Below, piece by piece: positions 44,928 through 54,230 of a stretch of DNA of 64,000 nt. The stretch spans positions 992,001-1,056,000 of the forward strand of contig NZ_KB913031.1 of assembly GCF_000384155.1 (NCBI RefSeq), written 5' to 3'. The notes beneath the pieces were generated by a model. It was not told the DNA's origin. It saw only the letters and a program-made list of their open reading frames with translations, and searched no databases. The DNA comes from Methylophilus sp. 42 (GTDB lineage Bacteria; Pseudomonadota; Gammaproteobacteria; Burkholderiales; Methylophilaceae). Every line of letters starts with the position of its first letter. The stretch's first letter is position 1. Made by a program: the position numbers and the translations under genes.

Positions 44928-46400
44928 ATGTCATTGGCGCAAGAAGTACTGATTAACGTCACGCCGCAAGAGACGCGCGTGGCGATTCTGGAGCAGGGCA
45001 TTGTGCAGGAGTTGCATATTGAGCGGGCTTCATCACTGGGTATTGTCGGCAATATCTATCGCGGCACCGTGGTGCGCGTATTGCCAGGCATGCAGTCGGC
45101 GTTTGTCGAAATTGGCTTGCAGCGTGCGGCCTTTCTGCATGCGGCGGATATCATGGAGTGCCATTCAGAGGATGGCGCGGTTAAAACCGCCAGGCCGATT
45201 CAGGAGGTCTTGCATGAAGGCCAGTCGATTATCGTGCAGGTGATTAAAGAGGCGATCGGCACTAAAGGCGCACGTTTGACCACTGAAATCAGTATTGCGG
45301 GCCGCTTTCTGGTCTATTTGCCATACCAGAAGCACATTGGTGTCTCCCAGCGCATTGATATTGAAGAAGAACGCGAGTTTTTGCGCAATCGCCTGCTGGG
45401 CTTGTTGCCGGAAGATCGTGAAGGCGGCTACATTATCCGCACCATGTCTGAGAATGCGACTGATGAAGAGTTGCTTGCGGATATTGAGTACCTGCGCAAA
45501 GTCTGGCAAAAAATCCAGGCCGAAAGCAAAAAAGTCGGTGAGCGTTCGCTGATTTTTTATGACCTGAGTTTGCCGCGCCGTATTTTGCGCGATGTGGTGT
45601 GTACTGAAACGACCAGTATCCGCGTTGACTCGCGCGAGATGTTTGAGCGCTTGAAAGAGTTTGCCGAGTTGTATGTCTCACACGCCGTCAAGCCGCTGAT
45701 GCACTACAAGGGCGAGCGTTCTCTGTTTGAGTTTTATGACATTGAAAGCGAAATTGAAAAGGCTTTGTCGCGCAAGGTGGAACTTAAATCCGGCGGCTAC
45801 CTGATTTTTGACCAGACCGAGGCACTGACCACGGTAGACGTCAATACCGGCAGTTTTGTCAGTGGCAAAAACCTGTCTGATACCATTTTTAAAACCAACC
45901 TTGAAGCGGCGCAAACCATTGCGCGGCAACTGCGTTTGCGCAACCTGGGCGGCATTATCATTATCGACTTTATTGATATGGATGAAGATGCGCAGCGTGA
46001 ATCGGTGCTGGAGGAGTTACGCAAGGCGGTGACGCTGGATAGGGCGCGTATCAATGTCAACGGCTTCTCTGCACTGGGCCTGGTTGAGTTGACGCGCAAG
46101 CGCACACGCGAGAGCCTGGCGCATTTGTTGTGTGAATCTTGCCAGGTCTGTCAGGGTCGTGGCGAACTCAAAACTGCGCAAACCATTTGCTATGAAATCA
46201 TGCGCGAAGTATTGCGTGAGTCCAAGCAGTTTAAAAGCGCCAAAGAATTCAAGATTCTGGCGTCACCTGAAGTGATTAATATGCTAGGTGACGAAGAGTC
46301 GCAGAGCCTGGCCAGTTTGTCTGACTTTATTAAAAAACCGTTGTCGCTGCATCCGGATACGCAGTACGGACGGGAAGAGTTTGATATTGTGTGGATATAA
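44928..46400 (+). CDS. rng: Ribonuclease G
   Basis: RNase G matures the 5' end of 16S rRNA and turns over some mRNAs. The 490-residue protein has an S1 domain (GNIYRGTVVRVLPGMQSAFVEIGLQRAAFLHAADI), the RNase H-like and DNase I-like catalytic parts (TVDVNTGSFVSG and IIIIDFIDMDEDAQRE with the metal aspartates) and the zinc link CESCQVC. It lacks the long C-terminal scaffold of RNase E, so it is RNase G. A strong terminator follows. Confidence 0.97.
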   Translation: MSLAQEVLINVTPQETRVAILEQGIVQELHIERASSLGIVGNIYRGTVVRVLPGMQSAFVEIGLQRAAFLHAADIMECHSEDGAVKTARPIQEVLHEGQSIIVQVIKEAIGTKGARLTTEISIAGRFLVYLPYQKHIGVSQRIDIEEEREFLRNRLLGLLPEDREGGYIIRTMSENATDEELLADIEYLRKVWQKIQAESKKVGERSLIFYDLSLPRRILRDVVCTETTSIRVDSREMFERLKEFAELYVSHAVKPLMHYKGERSLFEFYDIESEIEKALSRKVELKSGGYLIFDQTEALTTVDVNTGSFVSGKNLSDTIFKTNLEAAQTIARQLRLRNLGGIIIIDFIDMDEDAQRESVLEELRKAVTLDRARINVNGFSALGLVELTRKRTRESLAHLLCESCQVCQGRGELKTAQTICYEIMREVLRESKQFKSAKEFKILASPEVINMLGDEESQSLASLSDFIKKPLSLHPDTQYGREEFDIVWI

Positions 46401-46402
46401 AT

Positions 46403-46434
46403 AAAAAAGGACGACAAGCTGTCGTCCTTTTTTA
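46403..46434. terminator. Bidirectional terminator between rng and yggT
   Basis: AAAAAAGGACGACA-AGC-TGTCGTCCTTTTTT is a perfect stem with A and T flanks between convergent genes. Confidence 0.92.
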
Positions 46435-46448
46435 TTTGATTGCTTGCC

Positions 46449-47000
46449 TTAAAGAATACTCACGGCCAGGCCTGGCAGCACAATATGGCTGATCATTTGC
46501 AATAAAATCAGCGCGACCAGTGCAGAAAAGTCAAAGCCCTGAATCGGTGGCAAAATACGGCGTAATGGTTCCAGAATAGGGGCTGACAGTTGGTTCAAGA
46601 CACCGTAAATCGGGCTGTAAGGGTTGACCCAGCTTAAAATTGCCATTAGCAAGATCGCATAGAAAAACACATCAACCATTTGCCCCAGCACCCCAAACAC
46701 TGCTTGCCATACCCAGAACAACGGTGAGGCAGGTGCGCCAGTCAGCAAGGCCAGCAGGGCAAACAAAATAATCTGCATCAATAAGGCCAGCAGCAATGTC
46801 GATAAATCCCACTGCTTGATCGGCCGAATCAATTTACGTGCGGGTTTGACCATAAAGTCGGTCAGTGCCATGGTCATTTGACCCAACGGATTTTGGAACG
46901 AAGTGCGTGTCCATTGCATTAAAAAACGCAGTACCAATAAAAACGTCAGCATGCCGAAGGCGGCATTGAGTAAAAAAGTCGTCATGTTTTGCAACATCAT
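46449..47000 (-). CDS. yggT: YggT family membrane protein
   Basis: A 183-residue inner-membrane protein with two YggT repeats, each with a hydrophobic pair. FLLVLRFLMQWTRTSFQNPLGQM and ILLMAILSWVNPYSPIYGVLNQLSAPILEPLRRILPPIQGFDFSALV are the conserved units. Its role is not firmly known; osmotic and division links have been suggested. Its ATG overlaps the proC stop (ATGA), so the genes are coupled. Confidence 0.94.
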   Translation of the reverse strand: MMLQNMTTFLLNAAFGMLTFLLVLRFLMQWTRTSFQNPLGQMTMALTDFMVKPARKLIRPIKQWDLSTLLLALLMQIILFALLALLTGAPASPLFWVWQAVFGVLGQMVDVFFYAILLMAILSWVNPYSPIYGVLNQLSAPILEPLRRILPPIQGFDFSALVALILLQMISHIVLPGLAVSIL

Positions 47001-47830
47001 GCTTGTGCTCCCAGTTGATCACCCAGTTCTTTGGCGCGGCGTGCGGCTTGCGCAGCGGCATCTTGCATCATGCCATGAATATCATGCTGGCGCATGCTGA
47101 GCAGCCCTTGCTCGGTCGTGCCGCCCTTGGAGGTGACCTGCTCACGCAAGGTCGAGATCGGCGTGCTGCTGCCAGCGGCCAGCAGGCTGGCGCCTTTAAA
47201 CGTCGCCAGGCTCAGTTTGAGCGATTGTGCTTCACTGAGGCCTAATGCAACGCCCGCCGCAGTCAATGCTTCTATCATCAGAAACACATAGGCCGGGCCG
47301 CTGCCAGAAATGGCAGTCACGGCATCCAGTTGCACTTCATCGTCCAGCCATACCACTTCTCCTGCGGCTTGTAACACCGCATCGGCCAATGCGCGTTGCG
47401 CGGCCGAGACCGCAGGCAAGGCATAAGCACCAGTAATGCCGGCCTGAATCTGCGCCGGGGTATTCGGCATGGTGCGCACGATGATTTGATAGCCATTTAA
47501 CCAGCGACTCAGATCCGCCGTGCGTATGCCCGCAGCGACTGACACCACTAACTGTGATTGCAGCAAGGGCGCCAGCGCCAGCGCCACGCTTTGTAATTGT
47601 TGCGGTTTGACGGCTAGCACAATGATATCTGCCGCCAGTGATTCTGCCGTGAGGCTGGCGCTGGTGTTGATGCCCAAGCTGGTTTGCAAATGCGGGTGTT
47701 TGGCCGTGTCCGGGTCAATCACGGTGATATTTTGCATATTAAATGCACGTTGTTGCAGGCCTATCATCAAGGCTTGTGCCATATTGCCGCCGCCAATAAA
47801 GGCAATGCGTGTGGCTGAAAGTGATTGCAT
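46997..47830 (-). CDS. proC: Pyrroline-5-carboxylate reductase
   Basis: ProC reduces pyrroline-5-carboxylate to proline with NAD(P)H. The 277-residue protein has the Rossmann motif IAFIGGGNMAQALMIGL, VLAVKPQQL, VRTMPNTPAQIQAGITGAY and TAISGSGPAYVFLMIEALTAAGVALGL near the C-terminus. It lies five bases after yggS and overlaps yggT, the conserved yggS-proC-yggT operon divergent from pilT. Confidence 0.97.
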   Translation of the reverse strand: MQSLSATRIAFIGGGNMAQALMIGLQQRAFNMQNITVIDPDTAKHPHLQTSLGINTSASLTAESLAADIIVLAVKPQQLQSVALALAPLLQSQLVVSVAAGIRTADLSRWLNGYQIIVRTMPNTPAQIQAGITGAYALPAVSAAQRALADAVLQAAGEVVWLDDEVQLDAVTAISGSGPAYVFLMIEALTAAGVALGLSEAQSLKLSLATFKGASLLAAGSSTPISTLREQVTSKGGTTEQGLLSMRQHDIHGMMQDAAAQAARRAKELGDQLGAQA

Positions 47831-47835
47831 GGTGA

Positions 47836-48552
47836 TCAGGTTCCTTTTATCACTGAATCTGTGGGTAAAGAGGGGATGCGTGCGCCAAAAATGGCGGTGC
47901 CTATGCGTACCAATGTGGCGCCTTCGGCAATGGCCGCCGCAAAGTCGCCACTCATGCCGATGGATAATGTGTCCAGTTGCAGGCCATGGCTGTTCAGGTG
48001 TTCAAACAAGGCGCGCACCTGCCGAAATTGGTCACGCTGTTGCTCAATGTCACTGCAAGGTGCCGGAATTGCCATCAAACCGCGTAGCTGCAAGCGTGGC
48101 AACTGTTTGATATTTAAGGCGAGTTCCAATAACTCCTGGCCACTGGCACCACTTTTGCTTGCCTCTTCGCTAATGTTCACTTGCAGGCAAATATTGAGTG
48201 GCGCCAGCGTTGACGGGCGTGCATCAGACAGGCGTTGTGCAATTTTAAGGCGATCTACCGAGTGTACCCAGTCGAAATGACGGGCAATTGGCTGTGTTTT
48301 ATTGCTTTGAATTGGCCCGATAAAGTGCCATGCTATAGCACAGTCTTCAAGCTCAGCCTGCTTTTGCAGGGCTTCTTGCAGGTAGTTTTCGCCAAACACG
48401 GTTTGACCAGCGTCATAGGCGGCGCGAATCGCCGCTGCCGGTTGCGCTTTGCTCACCGCGCATAGCGTGACAGGTTGCGTAGCCTGAAAACGTGTCTGTG
48501 CGTCTGCGATCTGTTGGCGGATACAGGCAAGATTGTCAGAGAGGGCAGTCAT
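47836..48552 (-). CDS. yggS: PLP homeostasis protein (YggS/PLPBP)
   Basis: YggS is a pyridoxal-phosphate-binding barrel protein without known catalytic activity that keeps PLP and amino acid pools in balance. The 238-residue protein shows TLCAVSKAQPAAAIRAAYDAGQ with the PLP lysine, FGENYLQEALQK, WHFIGPIQSNK, VNISEEASKSG, RGLMAIP and SIGMSGDFAAAIAEGATLVRIGTAIFG. It is first in yggS-proC-yggT and divergent from pilT over 76 bases. Confidence 0.96.
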   Translation of the reverse strand: MTALSDNLACIRQQIADAQTRFQATQPVTLCAVSKAQPAAAIRAAYDAGQTVFGENYLQEALQKQAELEDCAIAWHFIGPIQSNKTQPIARHFDWVHSVDRLKIAQRLSDARPSTLAPLNICLQVNISEEASKSGASGQELLELALNIKQLPRLQLRGLMAIPAPCSDIEQQRDQFRQVRALFEHLNSHGLQLDTLSIGMSGDFAAAIAEGATLVRIGTAIFGARIPSLPTDSVIKGT

Positions 48553-48628
48553 GGCAGCTAAACAAGTGTTGAAGAACTAAGAATACAAAACTAAAGCAAC
48601 ATTATATAAATAATCACTGGAGTCGATT

Positions 48629-49672
48629 GTGGATATTTCAGATTTATTGGCATTTTCAGTTAAAAATAAAGCGTCGGACTTACATTTGTCCTCCGGCCTG
48701 CCACCGATGATTCGTGTGCATGGCGATGTGCGCAAGATCAATTTGCCAGCCATGGATCATGCCGAAGTACACCGCATGCTGTATGACATCATGAACGACA
48801 GCCAGCGCAAGATTTATGAGGAAACCCTGGAATGTGATTTCTCGTTTGAGATTCCTGATCTGGCGCGTTTCCGGGTTAACGCCTTTAACCAGCAACGTGG
48901 TGCCGGCGCGGTGTTCCGTACCATTCCGAGCAAGGTGCTGACGCTGGATGAACTGAATGCCCCCAAAGTATTCAAGGACATTGCCGATACACCACGTGGC
49001 ATTGTGCTGGTGACCGGGCCAACCGGTTCCGGTAAGTCCACCACACTGGCTGCGATGATTGATTACATCAACGAATCACAGATGTCGCATGTGCTGACGG
49101 TGGAAGACCCGATTGAATTTGTGCACACCTCGAAAAAGTCGTTGATCAACCAGCGTGAAGTCGGCCCGCATACGCAATCGTTTGAGAATGCGCTGCGCTC
49201 TGCGTTGCGTGAAGACCCGGATGTGATCCTGGTGGGTGAGATGCGCGACCTGGAAACCATCCGCCTGGCGTTGACTGCGGCCGAAACCGGTCACCTGGTA
49301 TTTGGTACCTTGCACACCAGTTCTGCGGCAAAAACCATAGACCGGGTGGTCGATGTGTTCCCGGCGGCGGAGAAGGAAATGGTGCGTTCCATGTTGTCTG
49401 AATCGTTGCGTGCCGTGATTTCACAAACCCTGTGTAAAACCAAGGATGAGCAAGGCCGCGTCGCCGCGCATGAAATCATGATGGGCACCCCGGCCATTCG
49501 TAACCTGATTCGTGAAAACAAGATTGCCCAAATGTATTCTGCGATCCAGACCGGCCAGAGCCTGGGCATGCAAACCCTGGACCAGAACCTGCAAGACCTG
49601 GTAAAACGCAATGTCATCAGTGCTGCTGAAGCGCGCACCAAGGCGGCGAACCGTGACGCTATCATCGGCTAA
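48629..49672 (+). CDS. pilT: Type IV pilus retraction ATPase PilT
   Basis: PilT drives pilus retraction for twitching and DNA uptake. The 347-residue protein starts at GTG 48629 with CTGGAG upstream. It contains KASDLHLSSGLPPMIRVHGD, Walker A GPTGSGKS at 130-137, the Asp box VEDPIEFVH, Walker B ILVGEMRDLETI, the His box FGTLHTSSAAKTIDRVVDVFP and the C-terminal AIRNLIRE (AIRNLIRE motif needed for retraction). pilU follows four bases later. Together with pilD it points to a type IV pilus. Confidence 0.97.
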   Translation: MDISDLLAFSVKNKASDLHLSSGLPPMIRVHGDVRKINLPAMDHAEVHRMLYDIMNDSQRKIYEETLECDFSFEIPDLARFRVNAFNQQRGAGAVFRTIPSKVLTLDELNAPKVFKDIADTPRGIVLVTGPTGSGKSTTLAAMIDYINESQMSHVLTVEDPIEFVHTSKKSLINQREVGPHTQSFENALRSALREDPDVILVGEMRDLETIRLALTAAETGHLVFGTLHTSSAAKTIDRVVDVFPAAEKEMVRSMLSESLRAVISQTLCKTKDEQGRVAAHEIMMGTPAIRNLIRENKIAQMYSAIQTGQSLGMQTLDQNLQDLVKRNVISAAEARTKAANRDAIIG

Positions 49673-49676
49673 CAAT

Positions 49677-50837
49677 ATGGACAGCACGCAAACGACGGGC
49701 GATCACGCCCAGACGGAGAAGTTCGTCACTGACCTGCTGAAACTGATGGTCACGCGCAAGGCTTCAGACTTGTTTATCACGGCGGGCTTTCCACCAGCGA
49801 TGAAGATAGACGGCAAGCTGACGCCGGTGTCCTCACAAACCCTGAATACCCAGCAAACCGCCGAGATCGGTCGGGCGGTGATGAACGATAAGCAGGCGCT
49901 GGAGTTTCAGCAGACGCTGGAATGTAACTTTGCCATCAGTATGCCGTCCGTCGGCCGTTTCCGCGTCAATGCCTTTATTCAGCGCAGTGCGGTCGGCCTG
50001 GTGTTCCGGGTGATCAATACCAACATCCCCAAATTTGATGAATTAAAGTTACCGCCGATTCTTAAAGACGTGGTGATGGCCAAGCGTGGCCTGATCATTT
50101 TTGTCGGCGGCACCGGCTCTGGTAAGTCAACCTCAATGGCAGCCATGCTGGGGCATAGAAACGAAAGTAGCTACGGCCATATTATTACCATTGAAGACCC
50201 GGTTGAGTTTATTCACGGCCACCGCAATTGTATTGTGACTCAGCGTGAAGTTGGTGTGGATACTGAAAGCTGGCATGCGGCGCTTAAGAACACGCTACGC
50301 CAGGCGCCGGATGTGATTATGATCGGCGAGATCCGTGACCGTGAAACCATGGATTACGCGATTGCCTTCTCTGAGACTGGCCATTTGTGCCTGGCCACTT
50401 TGCACGCCAACAGTACCAACCAGGCGCTGGACCGGATTATTAACTTTTTCCCTGAAGAGCGCCGGCAACAGTTATTGATGGACTTGTCGCTTAACCTGCG
50501 CTGTGTCGCTTCGCAGCGATTGATTCCAAAAATTGATGGCAGTGGGCGCGTGGCTGCGGTGGAAGTGTTGTTACATTCACCGTTGATTTCTGACTTGATC
50601 TACAAAGGTGATGTGCACGCGATTAAAGAGATCATGGCCAAATCACGCGAACTGGGCATGCAAACCTTTGACCAGGCCTTGTTTGATTTATTTGAGTCGG
50701 GCCAGATCAGTTATGACGATGCCTTGCGCAATGCCGATTCGGTCAATGATTTACGCCTCAAGTTTAAGCTTAACAGCAAGATGGCGAACCCTGAGAATCA
50801 GGAGCGCGGCAAGATTTCTGACCTGGATATCTTGTAG
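49677..50837 (+). CDS. pilU: PilT-like type IV pilus ATPase PilU
   Basis: PilU is a PilT-dependent accessory retraction motor. The 386-residue protein has KASDLFITAGFPPAMKIDGKL, Walker A GGTGSGKS at 144-151, TIEDPVEFIHGHRNCIVTQREVG, MIGEIRDRETMDYAI and LATLHANSTNQALDRIINFFP. The ATG is four bases after the pilT stop; the upstream extension to 49611 is within pilT and is rejected. It ends in an acidic, hydrophilic tail. Confidence 0.96.
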   Translation: MDSTQTTGDHAQTEKFVTDLLKLMVTRKASDLFITAGFPPAMKIDGKLTPVSSQTLNTQQTAEIGRAVMNDKQALEFQQTLECNFAISMPSVGRFRVNAFIQRSAVGLVFRVINTNIPKFDELKLPPILKDVVMAKRGLIIFVGGTGSGKSTSMAAMLGHRNESSYGHIITIEDPVEFIHGHRNCIVTQREVGVDTESWHAALKNTLRQAPDVIMIGEIRDRETMDYAIAFSETGHLCLATLHANSTNQALDRIINFFPEERRQQLLMDLSLNLRCVASQRLIPKIDGSGRVAAVEVLLHSPLISDLIYKGDVHAIKEIMAKSRELGMQTFDQALFDLFESGQISYDDALRNADSVNDLRLKFKLNSKMANPENQERGKISDLDIL

Positions 50838-50870
50838 TCAGCCCACGCCCGGTTTCAAAACGCTGTACAT

Positions 50871-50910
50871 AAAAACGCCTGCGATGTGGTCATACATCGC
50901 AGGCGTTTTT
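50871..50910. terminator. Bidirectional terminator between pilU and pyrC'
   Basis: AAAAACGCCTGCGATGT-GGTCAT-ACATCGCAGGCGTTTTT is a perfect 17-bp stem placed between the convergent pilU and pyrC' genes. Confidence 0.93.
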
Positions 50911-50930
50911 GTTGAGGCTTACACGCTGGT

Positions 50931-52226
50931 TTACACAGTAGTTTGCAAGGTTTCTTGCTGGAACACCAGGTTGCCCTGCGTGAAGGTGGTGGTCACTTTG
51001 CCGGTGACTGCATGATGCACAAACGGCGTATTCTTGCCTTGGCTCAGCAGGGCACGGCCGTCAACACGCCACTCCATTTCCGGGTCATAAATCACGACAT
51101 CTGCCGTTGCCCCTACCTGCAAATCACCTGCATTAACGCCAAGGATATTAGCTGGTGCTTGCGTGATTTTGGCCAGCGCTTGTGTGGGAGATAGCTTGGC
51201 TTGTGCCGCCCATTTTAAGGTCAGTGGTAGTAACAGTTCGAGCGCAGAGGCGCCCGGATGTGATTCGGCAAACGGTAGCGCCTTGGCGTCATCGTCCACC
51301 GGCGTGTGGTCGGAACAAATGGCATCCAGCGTGCCATCCAGCAAGCCTGCACGCAGCGCGTCGCGGTCGCGCTGGGTACGCACGGGTGGTTTTAAATGCA
51401 CCATGCTGTCAAAAAAGCCGATATCCATATCTGTCAGGTGCAGATGCTGAATACTCACATCTGCCGTCACCTGCATGCCGGATTGTTTGGCCTGGCGAAT
51501 CAGTTCCACGGACTCTGCGGTAGAGACGCGGGCGATATGCAGCCTGACGCCGGTGGCTTGCGCAATGCGCAGCATGGTTTGCAAAGCGATGCTTTCTGCC
51601 GCAGAAGGAATGCCTTTCAGGCCTAATCTCGAAGCGACCTCGCCATCATGCGCGACACCATTTTTGGCCAGGTAAGGGTCTTCGGCACGCATAAACAGGG
51701 TGTAGCCAAAAGAAGCCGCATATTCAAAGGCGCGCCACAGTACTTGCGTATCGACAATGGTGGTATCTGCCTGCGAAAAGCCTACGCAACCGGCGGCAGT
51801 CAAGGCGTACATTTCTGTGAGCAACTGGCCTTGCAACTGGCGCGTGACTGCGCCTAGCGGATAGACATGCGCTAGTGCCTGTGATTTGGCCCTGTGTTTG
51901 AGCATTTCGACCAGGCCTGGCTCATCAAGCACCGGGTCAGTGTCTGGTGGGCAAGCCAGGCTGGTGACGCCGCCAGCCATGGCCGCGCGTAATTCGCTCA
52001 GTAGCGTGGCTTTATATTCACTGCCGGGCTCGCGCAGGCGGGCGCACAAATCGACCAGGCCAGGTAACACCCATTTGCCGCTGGCATCCAGCGTTTGGTC
52101 TGCCTTGAAGTTTGCCGGTGCCTCACCGATGGCGACAATTTTGCCAGCACTGATATACAGGTCTTTGACCTGGTCTAGTTGCTGGCTGGCATCCATCAGG
52201 CGGCCTTGTTTAATTACGATGTTCAT
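50931..52226 (-). CDS. pyrX: Dihydroorotase-like protein lacking metal-binding histidines (PyrC'/PyrX)
   Basis: A 431-residue protein of the type I dihydroorotase family. The metal motif DxHxH of active enzymes reads [10 protein letters not shown] here, with Cys61 and Arg63 in place of both histidines. The carboxylated-lysine region also looks altered. In Pseudomonas such a PyrC' is catalytically inactive but needed to assemble aspartate transcarbamoylase with PyrB, and I infer the same. It overlaps pyrB by four bases. A working dihydroorotase must lie outside the window. Confidence 0.92.
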   Translation of the reverse strand: MNIVIKQGRLMDASQQLDQVKDLYISAGKIVAIGEAPANFKADQTLDASGKWVLPGLVDLCARLREPGSEYKATLLSELRAAMAGGVTSLACPPDTDPVLDEPGLVEMLKHRAKSQALAHVYPLGAVTRQLQGQLLTEMYALTAAGCVGFSQADTTIVDTQVLWRAFEYAASFGYTLFMRAEDPYLAKNGVAHDGEVASRLGLKGIPSAAESIALQTMLRIAQATGVRLHIARVSTAESVELIRQAKQSGMQVTADVSIQHLHLTDMDIGFFDSMVHLKPPVRTQRDRDALRAGLLDGTLDAICSDHTPVDDDAKALPFAESHPGASALELLLPLTLKWAAQAKLSPTQALAKITQAPANILGVNAGDLQVGATADVVIYDPEMEWRVDGRALLSQGKNTPFVHHAVTGKVTTTFTQGNLVFQQETLQTTV

Positions 52227-53179
52227 GCGGCGTTGCCCCCTCCCAGAATTGCCATCACCGCCATGCGGACTGCGATACCATAAGTCACTTGCGGCAGAAT
52301 CACTGATTGTTTGCCATCTGCAACTGCCGAATCAATTTCTACGCCACGGTTCATCGGGCCAGGGTGCATCACAATGGCATCCGGCCTGGCCAGCGCCAGC
52401 CGCTCTGGCGTCAGGCCAAAGGTCTGGAAAAACTCTTGCGAACTGGGTAGCAAGGCGCCAGACATACGCTCGTTTTGCAGGCGTAGCATCATGACCACAT
52501 CAACGTCTTTCAGGCCTTGTTCCATATTGTGGAATACCTGCACGCCGAGTTTTTCCACGTCTGTTGGCAGCAAGGTGCGTGGTGCGATGACACGTATTTC
52601 GGGTACGCCCAGTGTCGTCAAGGCATGAATTTCGCTGCGGGCGACGCGGGAGTGCAGTACATCGCCGACAATCGCCACGCGCAGGTTGTGCATTTCAGGT
52701 TTGTATTTGCGGATGGTAAATACATCCAGCAAGCCTTGTGTCGGGTGCGCATGACGGCCATCGCCCGCATTAATGACGCTGATATGCGGTGGCACGTGCT
52801 GCGCAATAAAGTGCGCGGCGCCGCTTTGCTGGTGACGCACAACAAACATATCGGCGTGCATGGCAATCAGGTTGTTTACCGTGTCTAAAATCGTCTCGCC
52901 TTTGGATTGCGACGAGGTGCTGACGTTGAGGTTAAGCACATCGGCCGATAGGCGCTTGGCGGCAATTTCAAACGTGGTGCGCGTGCGCGTACTGTTCTCA
53001 AAGAAAATATTGCAAACGGTTTTGCCACGCAGCAGCGGCACTTTTTTGACTTCACGCTCGGCCACGCCGACAAAGTTTTCGGCCGTATCCAGAATGTCGG
53101 TCAAAATGCGTTTGGGTAATCCTTCGATACTCAGCAGATGCTGTAGTTGTCCTTGCGCGTTGAGTTGCGGGTTATGCAT
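52223..53179 (-). CDS. pyrB: Aspartate carbamoyltransferase catalytic chain
   Basis: PyrB joins carbamoyl phosphate and aspartate in pyrimidine synthesis. The 318-residue protein has [19 protein letters not shown] (carbamoyl-phosphate site), [35 protein letters not shown] and [14 protein letters not shown]. No pyrI follows; the inactive dihydroorotase does, matching the class of ATCase in Pseudomonas. ATG 53179 is taken, with GGAG upstream; a GTG at 53194 in the same frame would add five residues. Its start overlaps the pyrR end. Confidence 0.96.
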   Translation of the reverse strand: MHNPQLNAQGQLQHLLSIEGLPKRILTDILDTAENFVGVAEREVKKVPLLRGKTVCNIFFENSTRTRTTFEIAAKRLSADVLNLNVSTSSQSKGETILDTVNNLIAMHADMFVVRHQQSGAAHFIAQHVPPHISVINAGDGRHAHPTQGLLDVFTIRKYKPEMHNLRVAIVGDVLHSRVARSEIHALTTLGVPEIRVIAPRTLLPTDVEKLGVQVFHNMEQGLKDVDVVMMLRLQNERMSGALLPSSQEFFQTFGLTPERLALARPDAIVMHPGPMNRGVEIDSAVADGKQSVILPQVTYGIAVRMAVMAILGGGNAA

Positions 53180-53714
53180 GGTCGTCAGCTCCACTCTTGG
53201 CAGGCGAGGCCGATTCAGAAATGCTGAGGCTTAAGCGCCCCAGCGTGTTCATGGCCAGGTCAAACGATTGATGCGCCTGTAACGGCAGGTCGGCACCGAC
53301 CATGTCTGGCCGGATTGGTAACTGTGCGCCACCACGGTTGATCAGGGCAGCCAGTTGTACCGAGGCCGGACGGCCATAGTCAAACAGTTCATTCATGACC
53401 GCACGCGTGGTACGACCGGTATAAAAAATATCGTCGATCAGGATGATATGCTTGCCATTGATATCGAACGGGATATAAGCCGGGTGCGCGGATGTTTTCA
53501 AACCGCGTTGTGCATAATCGTCCCTGTACATGGCTGCATCCAGCTTGCCAAACAGGATGTCATGCCCTAGCTCAGTTTGCAGGCGCTTGAGCAGCCTCTC
53601 CATGAGCCAGACGCCGCCGGTGTAAATACCGACCAGAGCAGTATTTTCCTGTATGCGTGGCTTGAGTTGCTGGTATAAATGCTCTAGTAGTTGTTCGGGA
53701 TCAGGTAATGTCAT
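53172..53714 (-). CDS. pyrR: PyrR bifunctional regulator / uracil phosphoribosyltransferase
   Basis: PyrR is a PRTase-fold protein that regulates pyr genes by RNA binding in Gram-positives and also has uracil phosphoribosyltransferase activity. The 180-residue protein shows [28 protein letters not shown] and the PRPP loop [27 protein letters not shown], then [19 protein letters not shown]. It overlaps pyrB by eight bases. No attenuator hairpin stands before it, because ruvX is only 12 bases upstream; its regulatory target here is unclear. Confidence 0.94.
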   Translation of the reverse strand: MTLPDPEQLLEHLYQQLKPRIQENTALVGIYTGGVWLMERLLKRLQTELGHDILFGKLDAAMYRDDYAQRGLKTSAHPAYIPFDINGKHIILIDDIFYTGRTTRAVMNELFDYGRPASVQLAALINRGGAQLPIRPDMVGADLPLQAHQSFDLAMNTLGRLSLSISESASPAKSGADDHA

Positions 53715-53726
53715 GAGGGGATTGTG

Positions 53727-54230
53727 CTATGCACGTCCATGATAAGCATCAAAATAGGATTGTAATATAGTTTGTGCGGCAACCTGGTCCAGCAGCGGCT
53801 TTTGTGCACGGCCTCTCACACCCGCTTCATACAGCGACTGTGCTGCTTCAGCAGAAGACAGGCGCTCGTCCACCATCACGACCGGCAGGTTGAAGCGGCC
53901 TTCGAGGCGCTGGGCAAATTTTTGCGCCAGCGCAGTCATGGCATGGGCTTCGCCATCCATAGACATCGGCAAACCAACGACCAGCAAGACAGGACGCCAT
54001 TCTTGCAGCAGCGCATCAATGTGCGCAAATTTGGCGGCATTTTCTTCTGCTTCTATGGTGAGCAGTGCGTGTGCCAGCTTGAGCAGGGTGTCGCCAACGG
54101 CCACGCCTATGCGTTTTTCACCAAAATCAAAGGCAAGCACCGTGCCACTGACATCCGGGTAACGGCGTTGGGTAATCGGTAAATGGCTTTGATTGAGAGG
54201 CTGTTTGCCGTGCTTGACCGCATCAGGCAT
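53727..54230 (-). CDS. ruvX: Putative pre-16S rRNA nuclease YqgF (RuvX)
   Basis: YqgF is an RNase H-fold nuclease that takes part in 16S rRNA 5'-end maturation. From ATG 54230 the protein has 167 residues. TVLAFDFGEKRIGVAVGD, LLVVGLPMSMDGEAHAMT, FNLPVVMVDERLSSAEA and DQVAAQTILQSYFD carry the RuvC-like acidic residues. The chosen start overlaps the algH 3' end by eight bases. The algH-ruvX-pyrR-pyrB order is conserved in Gamma- and Betaproteobacteria. Confidence 0.94.
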   Translation of the reverse strand: MPDAVKHGKQPLNQSHLPITQRRYPDVSGTVLAFDFGEKRIGVAVGDTLLKLAHALLTIEAEENAAKFAHIDALLQEWRPVLLVVGLPMSMDGEAHAMTALAQKFAQRLEGRFNLPVVMVDERLSSAEAAQSLYEAGVRGRAQKPLLDQVAAQTILQSYFDAYHGRA

